10,704 bases of DNA. Source: SIG598 sp045538015. Its GTDB lineage: Bacteria > Bacillota > Clostridia > Oscillospirales > Acutalibacteraceae. The first letter of the stretch is position 1; each line of letters starts with the position of its first letter. The notes beneath the pieces are model-generated. The model worked only from the letters and a program-made list of their open reading frames with translations. It had not been told where the DNA came from and did not search any database. This document shows, in pieces, positions 1-6,235 of this stretch. The translations under genes were made by a program, and so were the position numbers. The stretch is from positions 1-10,704 of the forward strand of contig JAZSQO010000150.1 of the NCBI GenBank assembly GCA_045538015.1, in the 5' to 3' direction.

Positions 1-4
1 GCAC

Positions 5-239
5 GATCTTGCTTGCATCTTTTCCGTCATACTTCACAAAAATGCTCACCAATACACAAAGTATTGGTTCCGCTTTTTGTATCGTCTGACAAAAAATCTG
101 ACTGCGCAATATCGCACTTAGAATTATGCGGTATTGCCTTAGATAAGAAGGCCAAAGCCGCAAAACAGCACTGCCCGCCGCGGAACAGATCCGCGACGGG
201 CAGTGCTGTTTATGAAACTGAGCAGGTGTAAGCAAGATC
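5..239. other. Hairpin-rich non-coding segment closed by a long inverted repeat
   Basis: No convincing gene lies here. Bases 5-14 (GATCTTGCTT) are the exact reverse complement of 230-239, and the pairing extends inward to 20/224 if G-U pairs at 15/229 and 18/226 are allowed, giving a 16-bp closing stem. Inside it are three more hairpins: 48-55 with 61-68 (8 bp, 5-base loop), 106-116 with 127-137 (11 bp including one G-U), and the terminator hairpin at 164-210. The three wobbles in the first elements favour a plus-strand RNA, whereas the single mismatch in the terminator hairpin becomes a G-U pair on the minus strand. It could be a structured RNA, a small non-autonomous repeat, or a terminator plus chance pairing. 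No target-site duplication can be seen, but the window begins only four bases to the left. Confidence 0.35.
164..210 (-). terminator. Intrinsic terminator of the TPR-like membrane protein gene
   Basis: Bases 164-177 pair perfectly with 197-210, and 179-184 pair with 191-195 plus 190, around a five-base loop (185-189). The only interruption, 178/196, is a G-U pair in the minus-strand RNA. Read on the minus strand the hairpin begins 37 bases after the stop codon at 247 and ends in TTTT, as expected for a rho-independent terminator of the leftward gene. The U tract is short. Confidence 0.72.
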
Positions 240-246
240 AAGGCTG

Positions 247-1302
247 TCACATGGCAAGCTCAAAGGTATAGATGATGCCGTTGGGGTCAGCGATGTACAT
301 TTTCTCGGGGTGAAGCTCGTCATAGGAGCTGAAGCCTACGATAGAAAACCATGGCGAGCCGCCCAGATAAAGCTCCATTGCCGTTCCGTCCTCGCTGAGC
401 TGCCGGGAAATTTCCCCGCCATCGGGACAATCGAAGGGGAGAGTGTAGTAGAGCCAACCGTCGGTGCCGTAGTTCCTTATGTGGTATTCCCCGAATTCCC
501 AGTTGGCGTTTTTCATGCGCTCAAAGAAGAAAAACGGGTCGTTCAGCGATTCCTTTACCTCCGGGATGTCCGTATATTCCATCAATCCCTCGAGCAGCCA
601 CGAGGCGGTGTCGATAAAGAGGGGACTCTGACGGTTCTGCTTCGTCATGGCAAGGTATGAATACCCGCTGGCGATCCGGTTTGCGTCGGAGCATTCGTCC
701 AGCAGTATGACAGCGTCACTGTAGCTTCCGCTGTGATAAAGGTCAATGCCCTTGAGCGCTTTGCAGGCATCAATGCACATGGCTGCGTCGCTGTAGTCTC
801 CCAGCTGCTCGAACAGCGCGATAGCCGCGTTGTATTTTCCGTTGTCCATAAATCCCTTGGCGGCACAGTAGAGAGACTTCGTGGCCAGATCCTCCGAATC
901 CAGATAGCCGTCCAGCTTCTCAAAGGCGCACTTGGCAAGAATATAATTGCCGTCCTTCATGAGCTTTTTTGCGGCGTAGTAATCGCATTTTTTCGGCATA
1001 TCACTGACAGCGGGCAGAAAATCGTACTTCTCAAAGGTCTTCTTGGCCTGATAAAATTCGCCGTTCGAGAGGGCGTCGTGGGCGTGGTTCAGTTCGATGG
1101 TCACAGCCGCGGCCGTGCCTCCTGCCGCCAGCAGTACAGCGGCCAGACAGATCATCACAGCGGTGAGAGCCTTGCTCCGGGGCTTTTTTCTTTTCCGGTC
1201 GTTTTTTTCAGGCTGAACAGTGCCGGTATCCGTCTCTGCCGCCGATCCGGCAACATCCTCCGAGCATTCCGTAATCGTTATGATTTTCTCTTCGTTCTGC
1301 AT
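247..1302 (-). CDS. Single-pass membrane protein with TPR-like repeats and a beta-rich C-terminal domain
   Basis: 351 residues. The ATG at 1302 is preceded by GGAGGA (1309-1314) six bases away. Residues 1-34 are acidic and polar, 35-44 are strongly basic (KNDRKRKKPR), and 45-69 form one transmembrane helix, so the topology should be N-inside, C-outside. Residues 73-207 hold about four TPR-like helical repeats with the clostridial pattern A..LFE.LGDY.DA, clearest at 145-177. Residues 255-351 look beta-rich, with Trp/Tyr/Phe periodicity and an ending (NGIIYTFELAM) like the wall-side domains found in many Ruminococcus hypothetical proteins; that comparison is from memory. Repeats of this kind are also often fused to clostridial Ser/Thr kinases. 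It is divergent from the LRR kinase and shares a promoter motif with it, so I infer a scaffold or sensor partner. The molecular function is unknown. Confidence 0.9.
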   Translation of the reverse strand: MQNEEKIITITECSEDVAGSAAETDTGTVQPEKNDRKRKKPRSKALTAVMICLAAVLLAAGGTAAAVTIELNHAHDALSNGEFYQAKKTFEKYDFLPAVSDMPKKCDYYAAKKLMKDGNYILAKCAFEKLDGYLDSEDLATKSLYCAAKGFMDNGKYNAAIALFEQLGDYSDAAMCIDACKALKGIDLYHSGSYSDAVILLDECSDANRIASGYSYLAMTKQNRQSPLFIDTASWLLEGLMEYTDIPEVKESLNDPFFFFERMKNANWEFGEYHIRNYGTDGWLYYTLPFDCPDGGEISRQLSEDGTAMELYLGGSPWFSIVGFSSYDELHPEKMYIADPNGIIYTFELAM

Positions 1303-1369
1303 CTTTCTTCCTCCAATAATAATTCTTTTGCCGCAGTGGGAAAACCTCCCTCAACTGCCCTGCGGCTAC

Positions 1370-1416
1370 AGAATAACACACTGCCGGAGACGACCGTTTT
1401 TTCGTCTACCGGCTTT
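1370..1416 (-). promoter_or_regulatory. Promoter P1 with upstream CCGGTAGAC motif, for the TPR-like gene
   Basis: On the minus strand, AAAGCCGGTAGACG (1416 down to 1403) is followed after CCGGTAGAC by 28 bases and then TATTCT (1375-1370), preceded by TG one base upstream (extended -10). There is no good -35 hexamer, which suits an activator-dependent promoter. The start of transcription would be near 1363, leaving a leader of about 60 bases. The call rests mainly on identical motif-to-box spacing with P2 and P3. Confidence 0.5.
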
Positions 1417-1438
1417 CTTTGCAGGTGAAAAACGCGGC

Positions 1439-1481
1439 CCGGTAGACACATTTGCACTGACTTTTCCGCACGGATTATAAT
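1439..1481 (+). promoter_or_regulatory. Promoter P2 with upstream CCGGTAGAC motif, for the LRR kinase
   Basis: CCGGTAGAC (1439-1447) is followed by TTGCAC (1452-1457, a weak -35), an 18-base spacer and a perfect TATAAT (1476-1481). The motif ends 28 bases before the -10. Transcription would start near 1488, giving a leader of about 75 bases. A second possible promoter lies closer to the gene: TTGCGC (1501-1506), 17 bases, TAGTAT (1524-1529) with an extended TG. P2 and P1 are arranged back to back about a shared centre at 1425.5. Confidence 0.6.
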
Positions 1482-1562
1482 AGACCCCGGCCGATTATGA
1501 TTGCGCCGATCAGAATAATGTGGTAGTATATAAATACGATACACGCCTGCGGAGGAATTAAA

Positions 1563-4500
1563 ATGATGCTTGAAAAACTGCGGGAGCTCGAAGCCGAAAA
1601 GGGCTTTGACGACATCAATATAATTCGAGGAACCGGCACCCGCACCTTCATGGATGAATGGGTGGCCACCGACCTGCTGGGCCGCGGCTCCTTCGGTAAT
1701 GTTTACCGCATAGTCAAGCCGCAGAGGGGCGTGTCGGCTCAGGAGTGCGCCCTGAAGATATGTGAGTTCAGCACTCCCGAGGACGGCGAGTTCAAGCGGC
1801 AGGAGATCGAGACCCAGAAGCTTCTGGCCGGACACCCCAACGCCGTGCAGATCGAGGACTATTCGCTGCTCCACCGGGCGCCGCCCCGGGTTTCCTACCT
1901 GCTCATCCGCATGGAGCTGCTCAACCGGCTCCCGGAGGAAGGACTGAGCGAGCATGAGACAATCCGCCTTGGCATCGACATCTGCAGCGTCCTTGAAAAG
2001 TGCGCCTCTCTTGAACCGAAACTGATTCACTGCGACATAAAGCCGGCCAATATCCTTGTGTCCAACGACGGCCGCTACAAGCTGGGCGACTTCGGCACAG
2101 CCAAGACGCTGGGAGCCACCATGACCTACACCGGCAACCGCGGCACACCGCTGTACATGGCGCCCGAGGTGGCCTCCTTCTCCGGCTACGACAGCCGCTG
2201 CGACATCTTCTCCCTTGGCTACACCATGCTCACCATGCTCAACGGCGGCCGCCATCCCTACGAGGACGCCGGAGATGTGGCCGAGATACTGCGCTGTATG
2301 TACGGATCCCGCAAGCTGCCCCAGATAAACGGCGTCAGTCCAGGTCTGATGAAGATACTGCGCAAAATGTGCGAGCCCAGCCTGCAGCAGAGATATTCCC
2401 GTGCCAGCGAAGTCAGGCGCGACCTTGAGCGCTTTGTGCGGAAGAAGGAAGAGACCATCCGGAACAACCGCCTCGAGGCCGAGCGCCAGTCCGAGCTTGC
2501 GGTGCGAAAGACAAAGGCCGAGCTGGAAAAGAATATGAAGGCGGCCAAGAAAGCCGAAGCCAAAACCGATATGGACGCCGACGCGGCGAGAACCGCCAAA
2601 GGAAAGGCCACCCTCAAAGAGCGTGCCCGCATCCAGAAGAACATCGAGCGTCTGGAAGCGCGGATAGAGCAGATACACTCCGCCCGGCGCTATGTGCAAG
2701 AGGGCGCTACATACAAGGATGCCATGAGATTGGTGAAGGAGAACGGATGCACCGGAAAGAAGCGCGGCTCGTGGGGCATAGCGCTGATCGCCCTTGCGGT
2801 TGTGGTTGCGTTGACGGCGGGAGTGCTGGCGCTGACTCTTCGCCCTGACAGCAAACCGGACACGCCGGTGCGCGTGGAGACTACAGGGCTTATGCCGCAT
2901 GAGGAGCGGGTGAAGTATGAAGCCGGTGCTGATGGATCTTTTACGATTGAAAGTGGAGTGAATATAGCTCCGAGTATAGACCGCAAGGGGTATATTATCA
3001 CCGGCTATGAGAACTTCTTCAGCGGGAAAAACATACCGTCAGAATACGAAGGTTTACCGGTTGTCGGCGTCGCTCCGGAGGCGTTCAAAGCTTGTTCGTT
3101 AAAGAAAATCACTATTCCTGACAGCATAGAATACATTGGTGACCAGGCTTTCGCTGATTGTGCAGAGCTCCAATCTGTCAATATACCGAAAAATGTGAAA
3201 TATATTGGATCAAACCCGTTCTGCAGCTGTCCTGCGCTGAAAGATGTCGATCTGGATGCGGAGAACCATTCGTTTGTGTACATCAACAAAATGTTGTTTT
3301 CAGGGGATTTGACACGCTTTATTTCCTCTCAGACCAACGATTCAGTTCTGAATGTTCCAGACGGTATCGTGTCCATTGATGCCCATGCGTTCCGGGAAAT
3401 GCAATTCTCTTCTGTTTACATTCCAAACAGTGTTCTGAACATTGGCGCGTCCGCTTTCGAGAACTGCCTCAGATTGACAGATGTCAGACTGCCGGGGAGT
3501 CTTGAACTTATCAGTGAATCTCTTTTCAGAGGATGCTTCAATCTTTCGAGTATCGAGATGCCGCGCATTGCAAAGACCATAGATGATTATGCCTTTGCTG
3601 ACTGCGCCAATCTGACAGAGGTTACCTTGCCTGGCAATTTGTATCGTATTGGTTATTCGGCGTTTGCAAACTGTGAAAAGCTGAATCGTATTGAAGTGCC
3701 GGGTTCGGTGAACGAAATAAAAGATGCCATATTCAGCGGGTGTGTAAACTTGAGAGAGGTTCAGGTTTCTGGAGCAAATGTGCGGTTTATCAGCAACAGC
3801 ATGTTCGAGGGCTGCACCTCGCTTTCAGAGATAACCCTTCCGGAGAGAATAGTTGAGATTGGCGAAAAGGCATTTTTTGGCTGCGAAAACCTCAAAAAAA
3901 TAGATGTCCCTGACACTTTGGAGAGCATCAGGAAAAACGCGTTCGGAGATTGCGTTTCTCTTGAATCGATATCAATCCCTGAAAGAGTAAAGAATATGGA
4001 TGATGGGGCATTTTCAAATTGCCGATCGCTCAGTAAAATGAATGTCCCAGGGTCTGTGAACAACCCTGGTGAGCAGCTTTTCTATGGCTGCAGCGGTCTG
4101 GTCAGGGTCGTTCTGTCGGATGGTGTTCAGCAGATCAACCATCGTATGTTCCAAAACTGTACTGCGCTTGAATCGGTCACTATCCCCGATAGCGTTACGA
4201 GCATAAAAGAATATGCGTTCAGTGGATGTGACAGTATTAGTTATATTACCGTTCCTGAAAGTGTAAACAATATAAGCATAGGAGCGTTTTTTGGATGTAT
4301 AGGATTGAAAGAGTTTAATATACCAAGTTGCGTAGAAGATGTATCATTCTGTTTGTTCTCAGGCTGTACTGGACTTGAGAGGGTTTCGCTGCCTGACGGT
4401 ATTATATCAATTGCTTCTAATGCGTTCGAAGACTGTACACAGCTGACTCACATTACAATTCCACCCAGCGTTGAGATAATAGGCCAACTCGCGTTTCCTA

Positions 4501-4601
4501 ATTGCGTGAATCTTACTGTTACCGCGCCCCATGATGCTGGCTACTATCATTGCACTAATCCCGGCGACTATATCGAGTGGATCGTAGACCCCAACCTATA
4601 A
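1563..4601 (+). CDS. Transmembrane Hanks-type Ser/Thr protein kinase with extracytoplasmic BspA-like leucine-rich repeats
   Basis: 1012 residues. GGAGGA (1551-1556) precedes the ATG; a second ATG follows at once at 1566. Kinase domain at about 33-291: glycine loop GRGSFGNV (40-47), lysine K65 in CALKIC, catalytic loop HCDIKPAN (156-163; Asp158, Lys160, Asn163), DFG at 176-178, GTPLYMAPE (194-202) and Asp214. All catalytic residues are present, but the HRD arginine is Cys157, so it is a non-RD kinase. A charged, probably coiled-coil stretch (295-378) leads to a transmembrane helix (403-426) preceded by KKRGS, which puts the C-terminus outside. Residues 501-978 are about 19 leucine-rich repeats, mostly 23 residues long, then a cap. 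I infer a receptor kinase whose external LRR array senses a ligand or surface and signals to an inner kinase. The coding DNA drops sharply in GC after about 2910, suggesting the LRR part has a separate origin. Confidence 0.95.
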   Translation: MMLEKLRELEAEKGFDDINIIRGTGTRTFMDEWVATDLLGRGSFGNVYRIVKPQRGVSAQECALKICEFSTPEDGEFKRQEIETQKLLAGHPNAVQIEDYSLLHRAPPRVSYLLIRMELLNRLPEEGLSEHETIRLGIDICSVLEKCASLEPKLIHCDIKPANILVSNDGRYKLGDFGTAKTLGATMTYTGNRGTPLYMAPEVASFSGYDSRCDIFSLGYTMLTMLNGGRHPYEDAGDVAEILRCMYGSRKLPQINGVSPGLMKILRKMCEPSLQQRYSRASEVRRDLERFVRKKEETIRNNRLEAERQSELAVRKTKAELEKNMKAAKKAEAKTDMDADAARTAKGKATLKERARIQKNIERLEARIEQIHSARRYVQEGATYKDAMRLVKENGCTGKKRGSWGIALIALAVVVALTAGVLALTLRPDSKPDTPVRVETTGLMPHEERVKYEAGADGSFTIESGVNIAPSIDRKGYIITGYENFFSGKNIPSEYEGLPVVGVAPEAFKACSLKKITIPDSIEYIGDQAFADCAELQSVNIPKNVKYIGSNPFCSCPALKDVDLDAENHSFVYINKMLFSGDLTRFISSQTNDSVLNVPDGIVSIDAHAFREMQFSSVYIPNSVLNIGASAFENCLRLTDVRLPGSLELISESLFRGCFNLSSIEMPRIAKTIDDYAFADCANLTEVTLPGNLYRIGYSAFANCEKLNRIEVPGSVNEIKDAIFSGCVNLREVQVSGANVRFISNSMFEGCTSLSEITLPERIVEIGEKAFFGCENLKKIDVPDTLESIRKNAFGDCVSLESISIPERVKNMDDGAFSNCRSLSKMNVPGSVNNPGEQLFYGCSGLVRVVLSDGVQQINHRMFQNCTALESVTIPDSVTSIKEYAFSGCDSISYITVPESVNNISIGAFFGCIGLKEFNIPSCVEDVSFCLFSGCTGLERVSLPDGIISIASNAFEDCTQLTHITIPPSVEIIGQLAFPNCVNLTVTAPHDAGYYHCTNPGDYIEWIVDPNL
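3063..4496 (+). repeat. About 19 tandem leucine-rich repeats (LRR_5/BspA type) in the kinase
   Basis: Protein-level repeats in residues 501-978 follow xxCxxLxx[IV]x[IL]Pxx[VI]xxIxxxAF. From residue 611 on they are strictly 23 residues (69 bases) apart, except a 22-mer at 611-632 and a 24-mer at 725-748. The third unit (554-610) carries an insertion with the DxENxxFxxxNxxLF form common in BspA-like proteins. Nearly every unit keeps a cysteine at position 3. The DNA copies have diverged well beyond simple tandem duplication. Confidence 0.92.
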
Positions 4602-4627
4602 TTCAAGATTCAAACACAACCCACCCC

Positions 4628-4658
4628 AGCCCTCGCGCCCCCACCCGGCGCGAGGGCT
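4628..4658 (+). terminator. Probable terminator hairpin after the LRR kinase
   Basis: Bases 4628-4639 (AGCCCTCGCGCC) pair perfectly with 4647-4658 around a seven-base loop, 27 bases after the stop codon of the kinase. The stem is very GC-rich but is followed only by TTACTC, so the U tract is poor. It may work as an inefficient intrinsic terminator or as a 3' end stabiliser. Confidence 0.55.
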
Positions 4659-4675
4659 TACTCACCCACCATCCA

Positions 4676-4698
4676 CCCATTCCACCCACCCTCACCCC
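4676..4698 (-). other. Candidate G-quadruplex motif on the minus strand
   Basis: The plus strand carries C runs at 4676-4678, 4685-4687, 4689-4691 and 4695-4698, so the minus strand has four G runs of at least three bases with loops of 3, 1 and 6. This satisfies the usual G3N1-7 pattern. A further CCC at 4665-4667 could substitute. The tract sits just upstream of promoter P3, on what would be its template strand. Folding is not shown by the sequence alone. Confidence 0.4.
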
Positions 4699-4744
4699 AA
4701 AGCCGGTAGACGGGTTTTGCCTCTCCTTTTGGCAGTGGTATTAT
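4699..4744 (+). promoter_or_regulatory. Promoter P3 with upstream CCGGTAGAC motif, for the four-helix membrane protein
   Basis: AAAGCCGGTAGACG (4699-4712) is identical over 14 bases to the P1 copy. Downstream are TTGCCT (4717-4722), a 16-base spacer and TATTAT (4739-4744) with an extended TG at 4736-4737. The motif ends 27 bases before the -10. GGCAGTG (4731-4737) just before the -10 is also present in P1 (1385 down to 1379). Transcription would start near 4751, with a leader of about 90 bases. Confidence 0.6.
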
Positions 4745-4798
4745 GAGGCTGTAAGAAGCGACCGGACAAAGCTCCGGCGCGGAAAAGCCGATGACCTT

Positions 4799-4821
4799 CG
4801 GACGATCCACCGGATCGTTCG
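4799..4821 (+). promoter_or_regulatory. Leader hairpin just upstream of the ribosome binding site
   Basis: Bases 4799-4808 pair with 4812-4821 around a three-base loop (ACC): ten pairs, one of them G-U, with a perfect seven-base core ACGATCC/GGATCGT. It ends seven bases before AAGGAG (4828-4833), so it could tune translation of the membrane protein, or be a protein-binding palindrome. No regulator can be named. Confidence 0.35.
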
Positions 4822-4841
4822 CCCTGAAAGGAGAATATAAA

Positions 4842-5225
4842 ATGAACTTTATCGCTGTTTTTCTTCCCGCCGCAATGATCGCCGCCGGTATCCATGTCTT
4901 CTGTGTCCTCAGAAAGACCTGTGCCGATGAGGCCGTGATCGGAATGATGCGCGTCGCCGGCGCCGTGCTGGTGGTCTGCGGTATCATCTTTGAGTTTTTC
5001 GCTCCCGATGTCAGCGCCAAGGCCATGGTCATGCGTGCCATAGTCGTGCTCATGGCCATAGCCGCTGTGATAACCTCCGAGGTCGCCGAGGCTGTCGGCG
5101 TTGACAGCTGCAGCTACAGCGGCAGCGGCGGCTACAGCACCTCCCTTTCCTTCGGTGTGCGCACCGCCAGATATGTCCTCGTGGCCATGACCGTCATCAT
5201 CTCCTCGGCCATCTCCGTGCTTTGA
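4842..5225 (+). CDS. Small four-helix membrane protein, unknown function
   Basis: 127 residues. I chose the ATG at 4842 because AAGGAG (4828-4833) lies eight bases upstream; an in-frame ATG at 4791 would add 17 residues but has no ribosome binding site and falls in the leader hairpin region. Four hydrophobic segments are visible, at about 2-23, 35-53, 61-79 and 109-127, the last reaching the C-terminus. A polar Ser/Gly/Tyr-rich loop (about 88-103, SCSYSGSGGYST) separates helices three and four. I see no catalytic motif and do not recognise the family. It lies between the LRR kinase and the phosphatase operon, all on the same strand, and its promoter has the motif found at the LRR kinase promoter, so it may be part of the same membrane signalling system. 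That link is inference. Confidence 0.8.
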   Translation: MNFIAVFLPAAMIAAGIHVFCVLRKTCADEAVIGMMRVAGAVLVVCGIIFEFFAPDVSAKAMVMRAIVVLMAIAAVITSEVAEAVGVDSCSYSGSGGYSTSLSFGVRTARYVLVAMTVIISSAISVL

Positions 5226-5409
5226 AACATACGCTGCCTGCCTCCTCAGAAATTCGGCCGTCAGGTCGTATCCTCTTTCCGAGAGGGACTTCCGCGAGTC
5301 GGCGGAAATTCCGGATACCCTTTGAGCGAAAGGCTGTCAGCGGCACCGGACAATTTGTGGATACGGTTCGCGCAGCCTTTCCGCCGAAGCGGCATGAATG
5401 GCGTCTGTA
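5226..5409 (+). other. Hairpin-rich intergenic segment
   Basis: No supported gene; a 63-codon open frame starting at TTG 5222 has no ribosome binding site. Short inverted repeats are dense: 5272-5276 with 5282-5286, TTCCGC 5290-5295 with 5302-5307, GAAAGGCTG 5328-5336 with CAGCCTTTC 5373-5381, and CCGC/GCGG at 5381-5392. None ends in a U tract, so I do not call a terminator. It may be a structured 3' untranslated region of the membrane protein gene. Confidence 0.3.
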
Positions 5410-5437
5410 TTGAAAAAATAACTTATTTTGCTATAAT
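5410..5437 (+). promoter_or_regulatory. Promoter P4 (extended -10) for the phosphatase-kinase operon
   Basis: TTGAAA (5410-5415), a 16-base spacer and TATAAT (5432-5437) preceded by TGC (5429-5431) make a near-consensus sigma-A promoter with an extended -10. It lies in an AT-rich stretch. Transcription would start near 5444, leaving only about 16 bases before the ATG at 5460. The CCGGTAGAC motif is absent here, so this operon probably has different control from P1-P3. Confidence 0.78.
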
Positions 5438-5459
5438 AAGAATCAAATAACTTCAGGTG

Positions 5460-6233
5460 ATGAATTTGAAAAAGCTGCACATTTCCGCTGTGTGCGGAAT
5501 CGGACTGAAACGGAAGAACAACGAGGATAATCTCTGCGTGAACGGCCTGTTCCTGGACGATGCCGCGGTCGAAGCGACCAAAAGCTTGCCTTTTGAATAT
5601 TCCGTCAGCGCCGAGGCTCCGCTGCTCCTTTCCGTCTGCGACGGCATGGGAGGCGAGGCCGCCGGCGAGGCTGCGTCAGCATATGCCGCGAGCCGGCTCG
5701 CCGCCCTTTCTTCTTCCTCCAGCGCCGACGATATCCTCGGTTCGCTGCGGGCGGTCAATTCAGAGCTGGTCGCCATGGCGAGGGAGAGGGGAGCGGTGCG
5801 CATCGGCTGTACCACCGCCATCCTCTCCTTCTCAGGTGAATCTGCCACCGCTATCAATATCGGTGACAGCAGAGTGTACCGCCTGCGCCGCAAAAAGCTG
5901 GAGCAGCTTTCCCACGACCATTCCGAGGTGCAGAATTATATCGACGCCGGCATCCTTTCGGAGGAAAAGGCCCGGGAGCATCCGCGCCGCCACCTGATAA
6001 CCCGCTTTCTCGGAATGCCCGACGGCGACCTCGAATTTGACCCGCCCGCGGTAAGCGACGTCAGACCGGATGACCTGTTCCTCATATGCAGCGACGGCCT
6101 GACCGAGTGCGTCGACAACCGGACGCTCCTTGAGCTGCTCTGCTCCGAGCCCTCCGCCCGGAGACTGTACGACGAGGCCATGAAGCGGGGCGGTGTGGAC
6201 AACACAACAATAATTGTGATAAGAGTTGATTGA
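5460..6233 (+). CDS. PP2C-family (PPM) Ser/Thr protein phosphatase
   Basis: 257 residues, soluble, one catalytic domain as is usual for bacterial PP2C (PrpC/Stp type). Visible motifs are NNED (20-23), CDGMGG (60-65), GCTTAIL (116-122), GDSRVYR (135-141), DHS (153-155), ITRFLG (180-185), LICSDGLT (208-215) and VDNTTIIV (246-253). The aspartates that bind the two metal ions (Asp23, Asp61, Asp212, Asp247) are all there, so it should be active. It is expected to remove phosphate from proteins modified by the nearby kinases. I prefer the ATG at 5460; GTG at 5457 is an alternative one codon earlier. There is no properly spaced Shine-Dalgarno sequence and the leader is very short, which is unusual beside the strong sites of the neighbours. 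Two bases separate its stop codon from the next gene. Confidence 0.96.
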   Translation: MNLKKLHISAVCGIGLKRKNNEDNLCVNGLFLDDAAVEATKSLPFEYSVSAEAPLLLSVCDGMGGEAAGEAASAYAASRLAALSSSSSADDILGSLRAVNSELVAMARERGAVRIGCTTAILSFSGESATAINIGDSRVYRLRRKKLEQLSHDHSEVQNYIDAGILSEEKAREHPRRHLITRFLGMPDGDLEFDPPAVSDVRPDDLFLICSDGLTECVDNRTLLELLCSEPSARRLYDEAMKRGGVDNTTIIVIRVD

Positions 6234-6235
6234 AA

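Noticed and set aside
1383..1413. Hairpin followed by TTTCTTT, resembling a terminator or attenuator between the divergent genes
   Set aside because: The T-rich side faces a direction with no upstream gene, and the pairing is partly explained by the inverted CCGGTAGAC copies; the promoter-motif reading is simpler.
1278..2900. 540-codon open frame antisense to the LRR kinase
   Set aside because: It lies opposite a well-supported kinase domain, has low-complexity His/Gly/Leu-rich sequence typical of antisense GC-rich codons, and its end overlaps the divergent promoter region.
3063..4496. CRISPR-like or satellite repeat, suggested by 69-base periodicity
   Set aside because: The periodicity is at protein level (23-residue LRRs); the DNA units are strongly diverged and lie in one open reading frame.
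5222..5413. 63-codon open frame after the four-helix protein, overlapping its stop
   Set aside because: TTG start, no ribosome binding site, an Arg/Ser-rich product without recognisable features, and it runs into promoter P4.
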